Position numbers and translations under genes: made by a program. Positions 26,165-34,194 of a stretch of 54,530 nucleotides of DNA are shown here, in pieces. The DNA comes from an uncultured Flavobacteriaceae bacterium (lineage in GTDB: Bacteria > Bacteroidota > Bacteroidia > Flavobacteriales > Flavobacteriaceae). The notes beneath the pieces were generated by a model that did no database searches, was not told the origin of the DNA, and worked only from the letters and a program-made list of their open reading frames with translations. Numbering within the stretch: the first letter of the stretch is position 1; each line of letters begins with the position of its first letter. The stretch lies in the NCBI GenBank assembly GCA_938073895.1, contig CALJFB010000055.1, positions 1 to 54,530 of the forward strand. The letters run 5' to 3'.

Positions 26165-27292
26165 TTATTTATTCTGAAGCGCTTTCTTGTAAATAGCTTC
26201 ATATTGTGGAACAATTTTACTTATACCAAATTTTGAAGCTTGCTTTTTTGCATTTAATTTGAATTGATTTAGAGTTGCTTCATCTTTTAAAATAGAAATG
26301 GCATTTTTACTCATTTCTTCAACAGCTCCAACATTACTTAAATAACCAGAAAATCCTTGAAGATTTACTTCTGGAATTCCTCCTGCATTACTTGATATTA
26401 CTGGAACTCCAGACGACATTGCCTCTAAAGCCGATAATCCAAAACTTTCGGTTTTACTTGGTAACAAAAACAAATCACTAAAACATAAAATTCTATCAAT
26501 CTCGTTACTATTACCTACAAATACTACTTTTTCTGTAATCCCTAATTTAAAACATTGTTGCTCTGCTTTTTCGCGCTCTGGTCCTTCTCCAACCATCATT
26601 AATTTTGAAGGAATTTCTTTTTGAATATTATAAAATATAGAAATTACGTCTTCAATACGTTTTACAGGTCTTAAATTACTAATATGTGTAATTATCTTTT
26701 CATCATCATTTGCCATAACACTACGTTGGCAGTCGGTAAAATCATTTTCATACTTGTGTAAATCTATAAAATTAGTAACAACATCAATTTCATTTTTAAT
26801 ATTAAATAATCTAATGGTATCATCTTTTAGACTTTGAGAAACTGTTGTAACTGCATTAGATTTATTAATACTAAATGTTACAGCTGGTTTATAAAATGGA
26901 TGATTACCAACTAATGTAATATCTGTTCCGTGAAGCGTCGTTACAATTGGAACAAAAATATCATCTTCTAACAACATTTTTTGAGCCATATATGCGGCAT
27001 AAGCATGCGGAATTGCATAATGAACATGCATTACTTCTATGCCATGAAGCTTGACCATATCTACTAGTTTGCTCGATAAAGCTAACTCGTATGGCTGATA
27101 ATGAAATAATGGATATTCTGGAACGTTTACTTCATGAAAATGAACGTTTTTATTTAGTAAATCTAATCTAACTGGTTGATTGTATGTTATAAAATGTATT
27201 TGATGTCCGCGTTTAGAAAGCTCCAAACCTAATTCTGTTGCCACAACGCCACTTCCACCAAACGTTGGATAACATACAATAGCTATTTTCAT
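26165..27292 (-). CDS. bshA: N-acetyl-alpha-D-glucosaminyl L-malate synthase BshA
   Basis: 375 residues of GT4 type with the BshA pattern: YPTFGGSGVVATELGLEL (8-25), HVHYAIPHAYAA (about 94-105), TLHGTDITLVG (about 119-129), ITHISNLRPVKR (about 207-218) and ESFGLSALEAMSSGVPVIS. It joins UDP-GlcNAc to L-malate, the first step of bacillithiol synthesis, so the organism probably uses bacillithiol as its low-molecular-weight thiol. The bshB and bshC genes are not in the window. It lies 48 bases after the GH3 fusion gene and is likely cotranscribed with it. Confidence 0.93.
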   Translation of the reverse strand: MKIAIVCYPTFGGSGVVATELGLELSKRGHQIHFITYNQPVRLDLLNKNVHFHEVNVPEYPLFHYQPYELALSSKLVDMVKLHGIEVMHVHYAIPHAYAAYMAQKMLLEDDIFVPIVTTLHGTDITLVGNHPFYKPAVTFSINKSNAVTTVSQSLKDDTIRLFNIKNEIDVVTNFIDLHKYENDFTDCQRSVMANDDEKIITHISNLRPVKRIEDVISIFYNIQKEIPSKLMMVGEGPEREKAEQQCFKLGITEKVVFVGNSNEIDRILCFSDLFLLPSKTESFGLSALEAMSSGVPVISSNAGGIPEVNLQGFSGYLSNVGAVEEMSKNAISILKDEATLNQFKLNAKKQASKFGISKIVPQYEAIYKKALQNK

Positions 27293-27340
27293 AATATAAT
27301 TTGTTTTAGTTAATGATAATTACTGGTTTTTAAACTGAAA

Positions 27341-30259
27341 TTAATCAATAATAGCATTGTAAATTACCTCTTGAATATTAGTTCTAATATTTTCTCTTAA
27401 TAAATAATTTTTTTTAGCATTTGGATATGTTCTATTAGCTAAAAATATATATACAATTTCTTGGTCTGGATCTGCCCAAGCGTAAGCGCCTGTAAATCCG
27501 GAATGACCAAAACTTTTCATAGACAAACAACCACATGTTGGACCAGAACTTCCTAATTGAGGTTTATCAAAACCAATTCCTCTTCTATTATCTGCAGAGC
27601 AATAATAACAAGTATTATAGGTGTCTATAGTTTTAGGCGAAAAATATCGTTTTCCACCATAATAGCCTTTCTGTAAATACATTTGCATTAATTTTGCCAT
27701 ATCGTTAGCATTACTAAAAACTCCAGCATGTCCACCAACGCCACCTTGCATGGCTGCGCCCATATCGTGCACATAACCTTTTACTTCTTTGTATCTAAAA
27801 TAATCGTCTATTTCTGTTGGAATAATTCTATTATCATCAATTTTTCCAACTGGATTATAAGTTGTGTTATTTAATCCTAAAGATTTATAAAAATGATCTT
27901 GAACTAATTCATCTAAACCTTTACCATAATGCTTTTCTATATATTTTTTTAAAATGTAATACGGCAAATCACTATATCTGTAGCGTAAACTAGATAGTAA
28001 ATCTGTATCCTTAATAATTTTAAAAATAGAATCGTTGTAATCCTTACGCATATAAAGGTTTTTATCTACTTTTAAACTAAACTTCTCGGATTTAGTTTTA
28101 CTATAATATTTAGATAAAGGCTTTTTGGTTACCGAATCTAAAGTAGCTGTATAAAAAGGAACCCAAGGTTTTAATTGTGCATAATGCGATAACATTTTAC
28201 GTAACGTAATATTAGCTTTATTTGTACCTTCTAATTCTGGTAAAATAGTTTTTAATTTAGTGTTTAGATCTATAATTCCTTTTTCGTCTAACTCCATAAC
28301 TAAAGGTAATGTTGCCATTATTTTGGTTAGAGAAGCAATATCATAAACATCATTAAAAGCTACTTTATTTTTAGATTTATACGTATGCTTTCCAAAGTTT
28401 TTATTATAAATTACTTTTCCTTTTCTAGCTACAATTAACTGTATTCCTGGAGTCATGCGTTCTTTTATAGCATGATTTGCAATAGAATCTATTTGCTTTA
28501 AAACCGTAGAACTCATTCCAACACGTTCTGGTACAGAATAACCTAATCTAGAAATTGAGTTATAGGTTTTACCTGTTCCAACTAATAATCCATTTCCAAC
28601 CGAAACAGGCAGTGTGCCTTTTGCCGCAATTGCTCCAAATAAAAGTTGCGCTGTTTTTTGCTGTGCTACCACACTATTTTGATAGCTTACCACAATACTT
28701 TCTATATTTGTTATGGTAGACATATCAAGCAACGCGTATGGTTTTGTAAAAATATTTAATATAACTTTATTGGTTCTTGAAATTTCATGCAACCAAACCA
28801 ACTCTTTATTAGAGAATTTATGCGCTTTCCAAGGACTTGCATTAGATTTATGAAACCCAATAATTACTGTATTAAACTTATTTAATTTAGAAATTAAACC
28901 ATCTAAATTAGTGTCTTCTACGTGCGTAACTTCTATGTATTTATTTAATTCGTTAAAAAAAGGCTTATAATTACTATCGCCTAAATTTACGTAAGCAAAC
29001 TGCTTGTTTTCTAGTTGCTTAAATGGTAAAATATTAAAGGTGTCTTTTGCTACAGTAATAGCGTTTTCGATTAATTCTTCATATAAATTAGAATCTTTTA
29101 AACGATTTAAATCTGCTACAAGATTATGCGTGCCAATTGGAGAATAATTATGTAATCCAACTTTATATTTCGCCATTAAAACTTTCTTAACAGAATGTGC
29201 TAAGCGATTTTCGTTAATAGTACCATTATTATAAGCGTCTCTAATTTTAGTAATTCCTGTAGAGACATTCTCGCTCATTAACATTACATCATTTCCAGCT
29301 AAAAAAGCAGCTAAATCAATATCGCCAGGCGTTGTAAAGTTTGCTGCACCTTTCATTCCTAAAGCATCAGTAAAAATTAAACCTTTAAAACGTAGTTTCT
29401 GCTTTAAAATTCCTGTAACAATATTTTCTGAAATTGACGACGGATAACCATTTCGAGTTTCTAAACTTGGAATATTTAAATGTGCTACCATAACACTAGA
29501 CAAGCCTTTGCTTATAAGTTTTCTATAAGGATACAACTCTATAGAATCTATACGTTTTGCCGAAAAATCTACTGTTGGTAATGTTTTATGCGAATCTGTT
29601 TCTGTATCTCCATGACCTGGAAAATGTTTAGCATTTGCTAAAACGCCAACACTTTGCATGCCTGTCATAAATGCCAAAGCTTTTTCGGTAACATTATCTC
29701 TATCTTCTCCAAAAGAGCGATTTCCAATAATAGGATTTCTTGGATTGGTATTAATATCTACAACTGGTGCAAAATTAAAATGAACACCTAAACGTTTACA
29801 ATGTTCTCCTAATTGTCTTCCGGTTTGTTCTATTAATTTTGAATCTTTTATAGCACCAAGCGTCATATTCCAAGGAAAAGAAAAAGTAGAGTCTAATCGC
29901 ATAGATAAACCCCATTCTGCATCCATTCCAACTAATAATGGAATTTTAGATAAAGCTTGTAAATCGTTATTTAATTTAGCTTGTCTAACTGGTCCACCTT
30001 TAGAATAAATAATTCCACCAATTTTATGATCTCTAATTAATGCTATATTTTTTCTATGCGTTGCAGCATCTTGATTAGAAAAAACTTGAATCATATATAA
30101 CTGACCAATCTTTTCGTTAAGATTTAAGGTATTGTATACACTATCTACCCATTTTTTTTGTGCTTCTGGTTTAGAAGCCAATAATGGGTTTGGTGTGTTT
30201 TGGGCGTATAATGTTTGCATGGTAAGTATTACAAACAGTACCTTTAGTAGATTTCGCAT
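27341..30259 (-). CDS. Glycoside hydrolase family 3 (NagZ-like) fused to a serine hydrolase (beta-lactamase fold)
   Basis: 972 residues with signal peptide MRNLLKVLFVILTMQTLYA. Domain 1 (about 30-370) is NagZ-type GH3: KHFPGHGDTETDSH (211-224) holds the His-Asp acid/base dyad, and FTDALGM has the nucleophile D298. A linker alpha/beta domain (about 385-560) corresponds to the GH3 C-terminal domain. Domain 3 (about 575-965) is a class C-like serine hydrolase: S643-L-T-K646, YSD (762-764) in place of YxN, and HSG (919-921). The fusion suggests that GlcNAc removal from muropeptides and a peptide or ester cleavage happen in one periplasmic protein. This is a known Bacteroidota architecture; the second activity is untested. 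bshA follows. Confidence 0.9.
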   Translation of the reverse strand: MRNLLKVLFVILTMQTLYAQNTPNPLLASKPEAQKKWVDSVYNTLNLNEKIGQLYMIQVFSNQDAATHRKNIALIRDHKIGGIIYSKGGPVRQAKLNNDLQALSKIPLLVGMDAEWGLSMRLDSTFSFPWNMTLGAIKDSKLIEQTGRQLGEHCKRLGVHFNFAPVVDINTNPRNPIIGNRSFGEDRDNVTEKALAFMTGMQSVGVLANAKHFPGHGDTETDSHKTLPTVDFSAKRIDSIELYPYRKLISKGLSSVMVAHLNIPSLETRNGYPSSISENIVTGILKQKLRFKGLIFTDALGMKGAANFTTPGDIDLAAFLAGNDVMLMSENVSTGITKIRDAYNNGTINENRLAHSVKKVLMAKYKVGLHNYSPIGTHNLVADLNRLKDSNLYEELIENAITVAKDTFNILPFKQLENKQFAYVNLGDSNYKPFFNELNKYIEVTHVEDTNLDGLISKLNKFNTVIIGFHKSNASPWKAHKFSNKELVWLHEISRTNKVILNIFTKPYALLDMSTITNIESIVVSYQNSVVAQQKTAQLLFGAIAAKGTLPVSVGNGLLVGTGKTYNSISRLGYSVPERVGMSSTVLKQIDSIANHAIKERMTPGIQLIVARKGKVIYNKNFGKHTYKSKNKVAFNDVYDIASLTKIMATLPLVMELDEKGIIDLNTKLKTILPELEGTNKANITLRKMLSHYAQLKPWVPFYTATLDSVTKKPLSKYYSKTKSEKFSLKVDKNLYMRKDYNDSIFKIIKDTDLLSSLRYRYSDLPYYILKKYIEKHYGKGLDELVQDHFYKSLGLNNTTYNPVGKIDDNRIIPTEIDDYFRYKEVKGYVHDMGAAMQGGVGGHAGVFSNANDMAKLMQMYLQKGYYGGKRYFSPKTIDTYNTCYYCSADNRRGIGFDKPQLGSSGPTCGCLSMKSFGHSGFTGAYAWADPDQEIVYIFLANRTYPNAKKNYLLRENIRTNIQEVIYNAIID

Positions 30260-30535
30260 AAAAAAAAGTTTGATTCAGAGTTATAATAACTAAATCTATG
30301 CCAAATTAGTATTTCTCGCCTTTTAAATAAAGTCTTTTAACGATATGTTATGAAGAAAGTTGTTAACTTTTGGCTAGATTAAGTGGTTTATAAAATTAGT
30401 GTATTACTAATTAAAATAGATAACATTACTAAAATTACTAAAAATAAACGTTTTATCTTTTTATTTTGACTGTTAAAGTTTTTCTGGCATTAAAACATAG
30501 TTGTAAGAAAGAAAATACATTAACTTAATTAAAAC
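30260..30535. other. Intergenic region between serB and the GH3 fusion
   Basis: 276 bases with no coding frame seen. It holds a weak minus-strand hairpin (30394-30412) that may end the serB transcript. No exact TAnnTTTG box was found for the GH3 gene; a near match lies around 30302-30311 on the minus strand. Confidence 0.4.
30394..30412 (-). terminator. Weak hairpin downstream of serB
   Basis: AATTAGT pairs with ACTAATT (7 bp, loop 5) and is followed on the minus strand by a short TTTA. All A-T rich, so support is low. Confidence 0.3.
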
Positions 30536-31762
30536 CTATTCACTCACTAAATCTATATGTCTGTCGTGATAACCTAATAGGTATAAAACACCATCTAAAC
30601 CAATACTTGAAATAGCACTTTGTGCATTATCCTTTACTTTAGGTTTAGCGTGAAAAGCAATTCCTAATCCTGCAAGATTTAGCATTGGTAAATCGTTAGC
30701 ACCATCGCCAACTGCTATGGTTTGACTAATATTTATGCCTTCTTGTTTGGCTATTTCTCTAAGATATTCTGCTTTTTTATTTCCGTCAACAATTTCGCCT
30801 AAATAATTACCTGTTAAAAGTCCATCTTTAATTTCTAACTGATTGGCAAACACATAATCTATACCTAATTCTTTTTGAAGATAATTTCCAAAATATGTAA
30901 AACCTCCAGAAAGAATAGCCGTTTTAAATCCGTAAGATTTTAAAGTATCTATTAAACGTCTTGCACCTTTTGTAATTGGTAAATTTATAGCTACGTCTTT
31001 TAAAACATCTTCGCTAAGACCTTTTAGAAGTTTCATACGTTGTTTAAAACTTTGATTAAAGTCAATTTCTCCTTGCATAGCAGATTCTGTAATTGCCTTT
31101 ACTTCTGCTCCAACACCAGCAAGAACAGCTAATTCGTCTATAACTTCTGTTTGGATTAAAGTAGAATCCATATCAAAACACACTAAACGCCTATTTCTAC
31201 GATACATATTATCTTCTTGAAAAGCAATATCTACATCTAAATCCTTAGAAATCTGCATAAATTTTGCAGTAATTTCAGATTTAGTATCAATACCACCACG
31301 AACAGATAATTGAATACAAGCTCTAGGATAATCTGATTTATGAACTAAAGATGTTCTACCTGTTAAACGCTTTATTGCATCTATATTTAAGTCTTTATCC
31401 GATACAACTTTAGTGACTTCGGAAATTGACTTAGCTTCTAAGTTTTCGCCTAAAATGGTTACAATATAGCGGTCTTTTCCTTGAAGACTTACCCATTTTT
31501 CGTAATCGTTTAAGGAAATAGGTTTAAATTTTGCTGTTAGGCCTAATTCGTAAGATTTAAATAATAAATCTTTTAAAACACCAGATGATTTTTTTCCAGA
31601 TTTAATTTGAAACATAATACCAAGCGATAAAGTATCGTGAATATTAGCTTGACCAATGTCTAAAATCTTAGCGTTATATGCTGCTAAAACGTCTGTTAAT
31701 GTTGCAGTTAATCCTGGTTTATCTTGTCCTGAAATATTTAGTAAAAAGATATCGCTTGCCAT
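30536..31762 (-). CDS. serB: Phosphoserine phosphatase SerB with N-terminal ACT domains
   Basis: 408 residues. Two ACT-like domains fill the first 180 residues (DIFLLNISGQDKPGLTATLT, then RYIVTILGEN). The HAD domain follows: CFDMDSTLIQTE with nucleophile D197 and acid/base D199, LSGGFTYF (motif II), and VGDGANDLPML (motif IV). It hydrolyses O-phosphoserine to serine, the last step of serine synthesis. O-phosphoserine is also used by characterised cysteate synthases, which links it metabolically with the gene at 9711. It is the last gene of a long minus-strand series and lies 64 bases after the conserved unknown gene. Confidence 0.95.
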   Translation of the reverse strand: MASDIFLLNISGQDKPGLTATLTDVLAAYNAKILDIGQANIHDTLSLGIMFQIKSGKKSSGVLKDLLFKSYELGLTAKFKPISLNDYEKWVSLQGKDRYIVTILGENLEAKSISEVTKVVSDKDLNIDAIKRLTGRTSLVHKSDYPRACIQLSVRGGIDTKSEITAKFMQISKDLDVDIAFQEDNMYRRNRRLVCFDMDSTLIQTEVIDELAVLAGVGAEVKAITESAMQGEIDFNQSFKQRMKLLKGLSEDVLKDVAINLPITKGARRLIDTLKSYGFKTAILSGGFTYFGNYLQKELGIDYVFANQLEIKDGLLTGNYLGEIVDGNKKAEYLREIAKQEGINISQTIAVGDGANDLPMLNLAGLGIAFHAKPKVKDNAQSAISSIGLDGVLYLLGYHDRHIDLVSE

Positions 31763-31826
31763 AATAAACTTAAATATTTAAAACAAAAAAATGGGTTATT
31801 TAACTTTAGTTAAAATTTAGACTTGT

Positions 31827-32309
31827 CTAGAAAAAACGATTATGCCAAGATTGGCTTGCAGGAATTTCCCAAGCTTCGTCTAACTCGCCTTTTGTATTTA
31901 CTAAGTTGTTAAATACAATGGTTTTTCCTGTAACAGCTCTATCTTTAGCCATTTTTTTAAAGTCTATTAATGTTTTATGTGCTACAAATTCTCCTTGTTT
32001 GTAAGACACATTCATTTTATCCATTAAATCTACGTTATAGTCTTTCTCTAATTGTTGAATAAAATGCACCGAAGCATCTATAGAACAACCTGTAGCCATT
32101 TGATTGGCTTGATTTACACCAAGAATAATAAAACGTTTGTATCTAATTTCGAATCCAGCTTCTAAACCAGTGCCATGCGCTGCCCAATTTTCTACAAATA
32201 GGTTTAATTTAGATGTAATTTGTTCTAATTCGTCTTCTGAAAATGATCTGTTTGCTTGATAAACCCAAACTTTAGCTTCTTCTGGTAATGTCTTAAAATC
32301 TACTAACAC
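31827..32309 (-). CDS. Conserved hypothetical protein, Bacteroidota-specific
   Basis: 160 residues, soluble, no signal peptide. It begins MLVDFKTLPEEAKVWVYQANR and carries WAAHGTGLEAGFEIRYKRFI (about 43-62) and MATGCSIDASVHFIQQLE (about 71-88). I recognise it as a conserved Bacteroidota protein often labelled 'ABC transporter ATPase' in databases. It has no Walker A, Walker B or signature motif, so that name looks wrong. The conserved Cys-Ser-Ile-Asp and His residues may form a site, but no function can be given. It sits between the tiny membrane-protein genes and serB. Confidence 0.75.
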   Translation of the reverse strand: MLVDFKTLPEEAKVWVYQANRSFSEDELEQITSKLNLFVENWAAHGTGLEAGFEIRYKRFIILGVNQANQMATGCSIDASVHFIQQLEKDYNVDLMDKMNVSYKQGEFVAHKTLIDFKKMAKDRAVTGKTIVFNNLVNTKGELDEAWEIPASQSWHNRFF

Positions 32310-32359
32310 GTTATTTATTTTTATGTCTTGTTATTTTCTATTACTAATTTACTGTTTTA

Positions 32360-32578
32360 CTACTTGTCTATTTTAGCTTTCTTTTTATAATTTCCTACTA
32401 AAATAAATCCCATAAAAATACCTTGAAATAAAAAGTTGAATAAAAACTGAGCTATTGAGAATGGTTTATTATCATTATAATCAAATAATGCCATTACTAT
32501 TGCAAATAAGCCACCATTCCATAAAAAACTAATTAAGAATACTTTTCTGTAGGCTGGATTTTTAAAGTTTTTGAACAT
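32360..32578 (-). CDS. Small two-helix membrane protein, paralogue of the upstream gene
   Basis: 72 residues. Two predicted helices (about 12-30 and 44-62) are joined by a charged loop, DYNDNKPFS, and the C-terminus is basic. It aligns with the 65-residue protein at 32581-32778: FAxxMAxxDxxxxxPFSxxxFxxxFxFxGxFxG is shared. It starts 2 bases after that gene's stop. No known family is recognised. Confidence 0.65.
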   Translation of the reverse strand: MFKNFKNPAYRKVFLISFLWNGGLFAIVMALFDYNDNKPFSIAQFLFNFLFQGIFMGFILVGNYKKKAKIDK

Positions 32579-32580
32579 TA

Positions 32581-32778
32581 TTAACTGTTTGTTTTTTTAT
32601 GCTTTCTATAAGACATATAACCATTAAAAGCGCCAAAAAACACAAAATGAAGTCCAAACTTTAAGGCTGAGAATGGCTGCTCTTTATAAGAATCCCAACC
32701 TGCCATTATTAATGCAAATACTAAACCAGAAACGAGTCCTAATATTATAAATGTTTTATACTTAGTGTAGAATTCCAT
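32581..32778 (-). CDS. Small two-helix membrane protein
   Basis: 65 residues. Helices at about 9-27 and 38-55 flank the loop WDSYKEQPFSALKF, and the end is basic (YRKHKKTNS). It is clearly paralogous to the next protein downstream, so a tandem duplication is likely. It lies 1 base after the third small gene, in one probable transcript with the CCG-domain gene. Function unknown. Confidence 0.65.
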   Translation of the reverse strand: MEFYTKYKTFIILGLVSGLVFALIMAGWDSYKEQPFSALKFGLHFVFFGAFNGYMSYRKHKKTNS

Positions 32779-32779
32779 A

Positions 32780-32965
32780 TTATAAATCTATTTTATGTTT
32801 TGTGCCTTTTTTACCAAAGAAATAACCTACTAGAAAAAAGAGCACTAAATTTATTACCGTATTTAACCACGTAAAATCTGCACCTCTAAAATGATTAATT
32901 AAAGTCACTATAAAGGTTCCAACTATTGAAAAAGCTATTCCAGAAGTTATACGTTGTTTTTTCAT
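32780..32965 (-). CDS. Small two-helix membrane protein
   Basis: 61 residues. Helices at about 8-24 and 35-52 are separated by NHFRGADFTWLN, and the tail is basic (GKKGTKHKIDL). Topology and size match the next two proteins, but sequence identity to them is low. It starts 8 bases after the stop of the CCG-domain Fe-S protein gene, which places this trio in the Hdr-like operon. Function unknown. Confidence 0.6.
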   Translation of the reverse strand: MKKQRITSGIAFSIVGTFIVTLINHFRGADFTWLNTVINLVLFFLVGYFFGKKGTKHKIDL

Positions 32966-32973
32966 TTTAAAAA

Positions 32974-33765
32974 TTATAAACCTTTGGCTTCTGCTATTAG
33001 CTCAGCAATATCTTTTACAACAATGCTATTTTCTTTTTCTTTGAATTTTATGCCATCAGTCATCATTGTGTTACAATATGGGCAACCTGTGGCAATAATG
33101 TCTGGTTTTGTTTCTAAAGCATCTTCTGTTCTAAGCATATTAATGTCCATAGCGCCAGGTTCTGGTTCTTTAAACATTTGTGCGCCACCAGCACCACAAC
33201 ATAATGCGGTATTTCTTGAACGTTTCATTTCTACTAAAGTTGCATTTGTTTTCTTTAGAATATCTCTTGGTGCATCGTATTCGTTATTTGCACGTCCTAA
33301 ATAACATGGATCGTGGAATGTAATGCGTTTGCCTTTAAAGGTGTTTTCTGTAACTTCTAATTGTCCAGAATCTAATAACTCTTTAATAAATTGTGTGTGA
33401 TGAAAAACCTCGTAATTTCCACCTAATCCTGGATATTCGTTTTTTAAACAGTTAAATGAATGCGGATCGCAGGTTACAATTTTTTTAACGTCGTAAGCAT
33501 TAAGCACTTCTATATTCATTACGGCTTGCATTTGAAACAGAAATTCGTTTCCTGCTCGTTTTGCAATGTCTCCGGTACAACTTTCTTCGGTTCCTAAAAC
33601 TGCAAAATTAACGTTGGCTTTGTTTAATAATTTAACAAAGGCTTTGGTTATTTTTTTTGCTCTATCGTCGTAACTTCCAGCAGAGCCAACCCAAAATAAA
33701 ATATCTGGTTGTTTTCCTTCTGCCATTAATTCTGCCATAGTTGGCACGTTTAGTTGCTCGCTCAT
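32974..33765 (-). CDS. (Fe-S)-binding protein with two CCG domains (HdrB/HdrD-like)
   Basis: 263 residues, soluble. Two cysteine-rich CCG-type domains: the first with EESCTGDIAKR and TCDPHSFNCLKNEYP (about 62-125), the second with FHDPCYLGRANNEYD, LCCGAGGAQMF and TGCPYCNTM (about 150-240). These bind the unusual non-cubane 4Fe-4S cluster in heterodisulfide reductase subunits and relatives such as GlpC and LldE. Its likely partner is the membrane di-cluster protein encoded just upstream (34195-35511); together they would look like an HdrE/C plus HdrD complex. The physiological electron donor and acceptor are unknown. It heads the group of tiny membrane-protein genes. Confidence 0.88.
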   Translation of the reverse strand: MSEQLNVPTMAELMAEGKQPDILFWVGSAGSYDDRAKKITKAFVKLLNKANVNFAVLGTEESCTGDIAKRAGNEFLFQMQAVMNIEVLNAYDVKKIVTCDPHSFNCLKNEYPGLGGNYEVFHHTQFIKELLDSGQLEVTENTFKGKRITFHDPCYLGRANNEYDAPRDILKKTNATLVEMKRSRNTALCCGAGGAQMFKEPEPGAMDINMLRTEDALETKPDIIATGCPYCNTMMTDGIKFKEKENSIVVKDIAELIAEAKGL

Positions 33766-33901
33766 TTTTTTTAAGTTTAAAAGTTTAAGGATTTAGTTTT
33801 TACATGTTAAATCCGTACTTATGCTTATTATACTCTTACTGTTTATTTGACTATCGCTTTATTTATTATTGTGATTGATCAAATAGTATTTGAAACTAAT
33901 T

Positions 33902-34084
33902 TTAGTTTAAAAAATTTCTTTTTGGTGTAATTAATAGTCCTATGGCAAATCCTGAAATGATTCCGGATATAAATCCTCCTAAGAATCCTGTTTTGTAATT
34001 ATTTATAATATATATACTAATTAATGCTATAACAAATGATATGACTATAATTTTGGTATAATTGTTATATATAAATTGTTTCAT
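33902..34084 (-). CDS. Small two-helix membrane protein between the Hdr-like genes
   Basis: 60 residues. Helices at about 10-28 and 33-52 (GFLGGFISGIISGFAIGLL) have Gly-rich faces, with basic ends. It lies between the two Hdr-like genes with gaps of 136 bases (downstream) and 110 bases (upstream), the latter holding repeat copy 2. Not clearly related to the trio at 32360-32965. No family recognised, and the coding call rests on composition and topology. Confidence 0.5.
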   Translation of the reverse strand: MKQFIYNNYTKIIVISFVIALISIYIINNYKTGFLGGFISGIISGFAIGLLITPKRNFLN

Positions 34085-34106
34085 TAATAGGTTGGTTTGC
34101 GTTAAG

Positions 34107-34166
34107 GATTAAAGTGACATCCTTTTTTTGCTGCCATATATGGCAAAAAAAGATATAACGGAAAGC
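34107..34166 (-). repeat. Structured interspersed repeat, copy 2
   Basis: On the minus strand: GCTTTCCGTTATATC, a T-run, a variable palindrome (TGCCATA/TATGGCA), an A-run, then GGATGTCACTTTAATC. The flanks match copy 1 (20567-20637) at most positions, while the core is shorter and unrelated. It lies 28 bases after the stop of the membrane Fe-S gene, the same placement relative to a gene end as copy 1. Confidence 0.7.
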
Positions 34167-34194
34167 CTGACCTTTAGGTAACGCCTTTATTATT

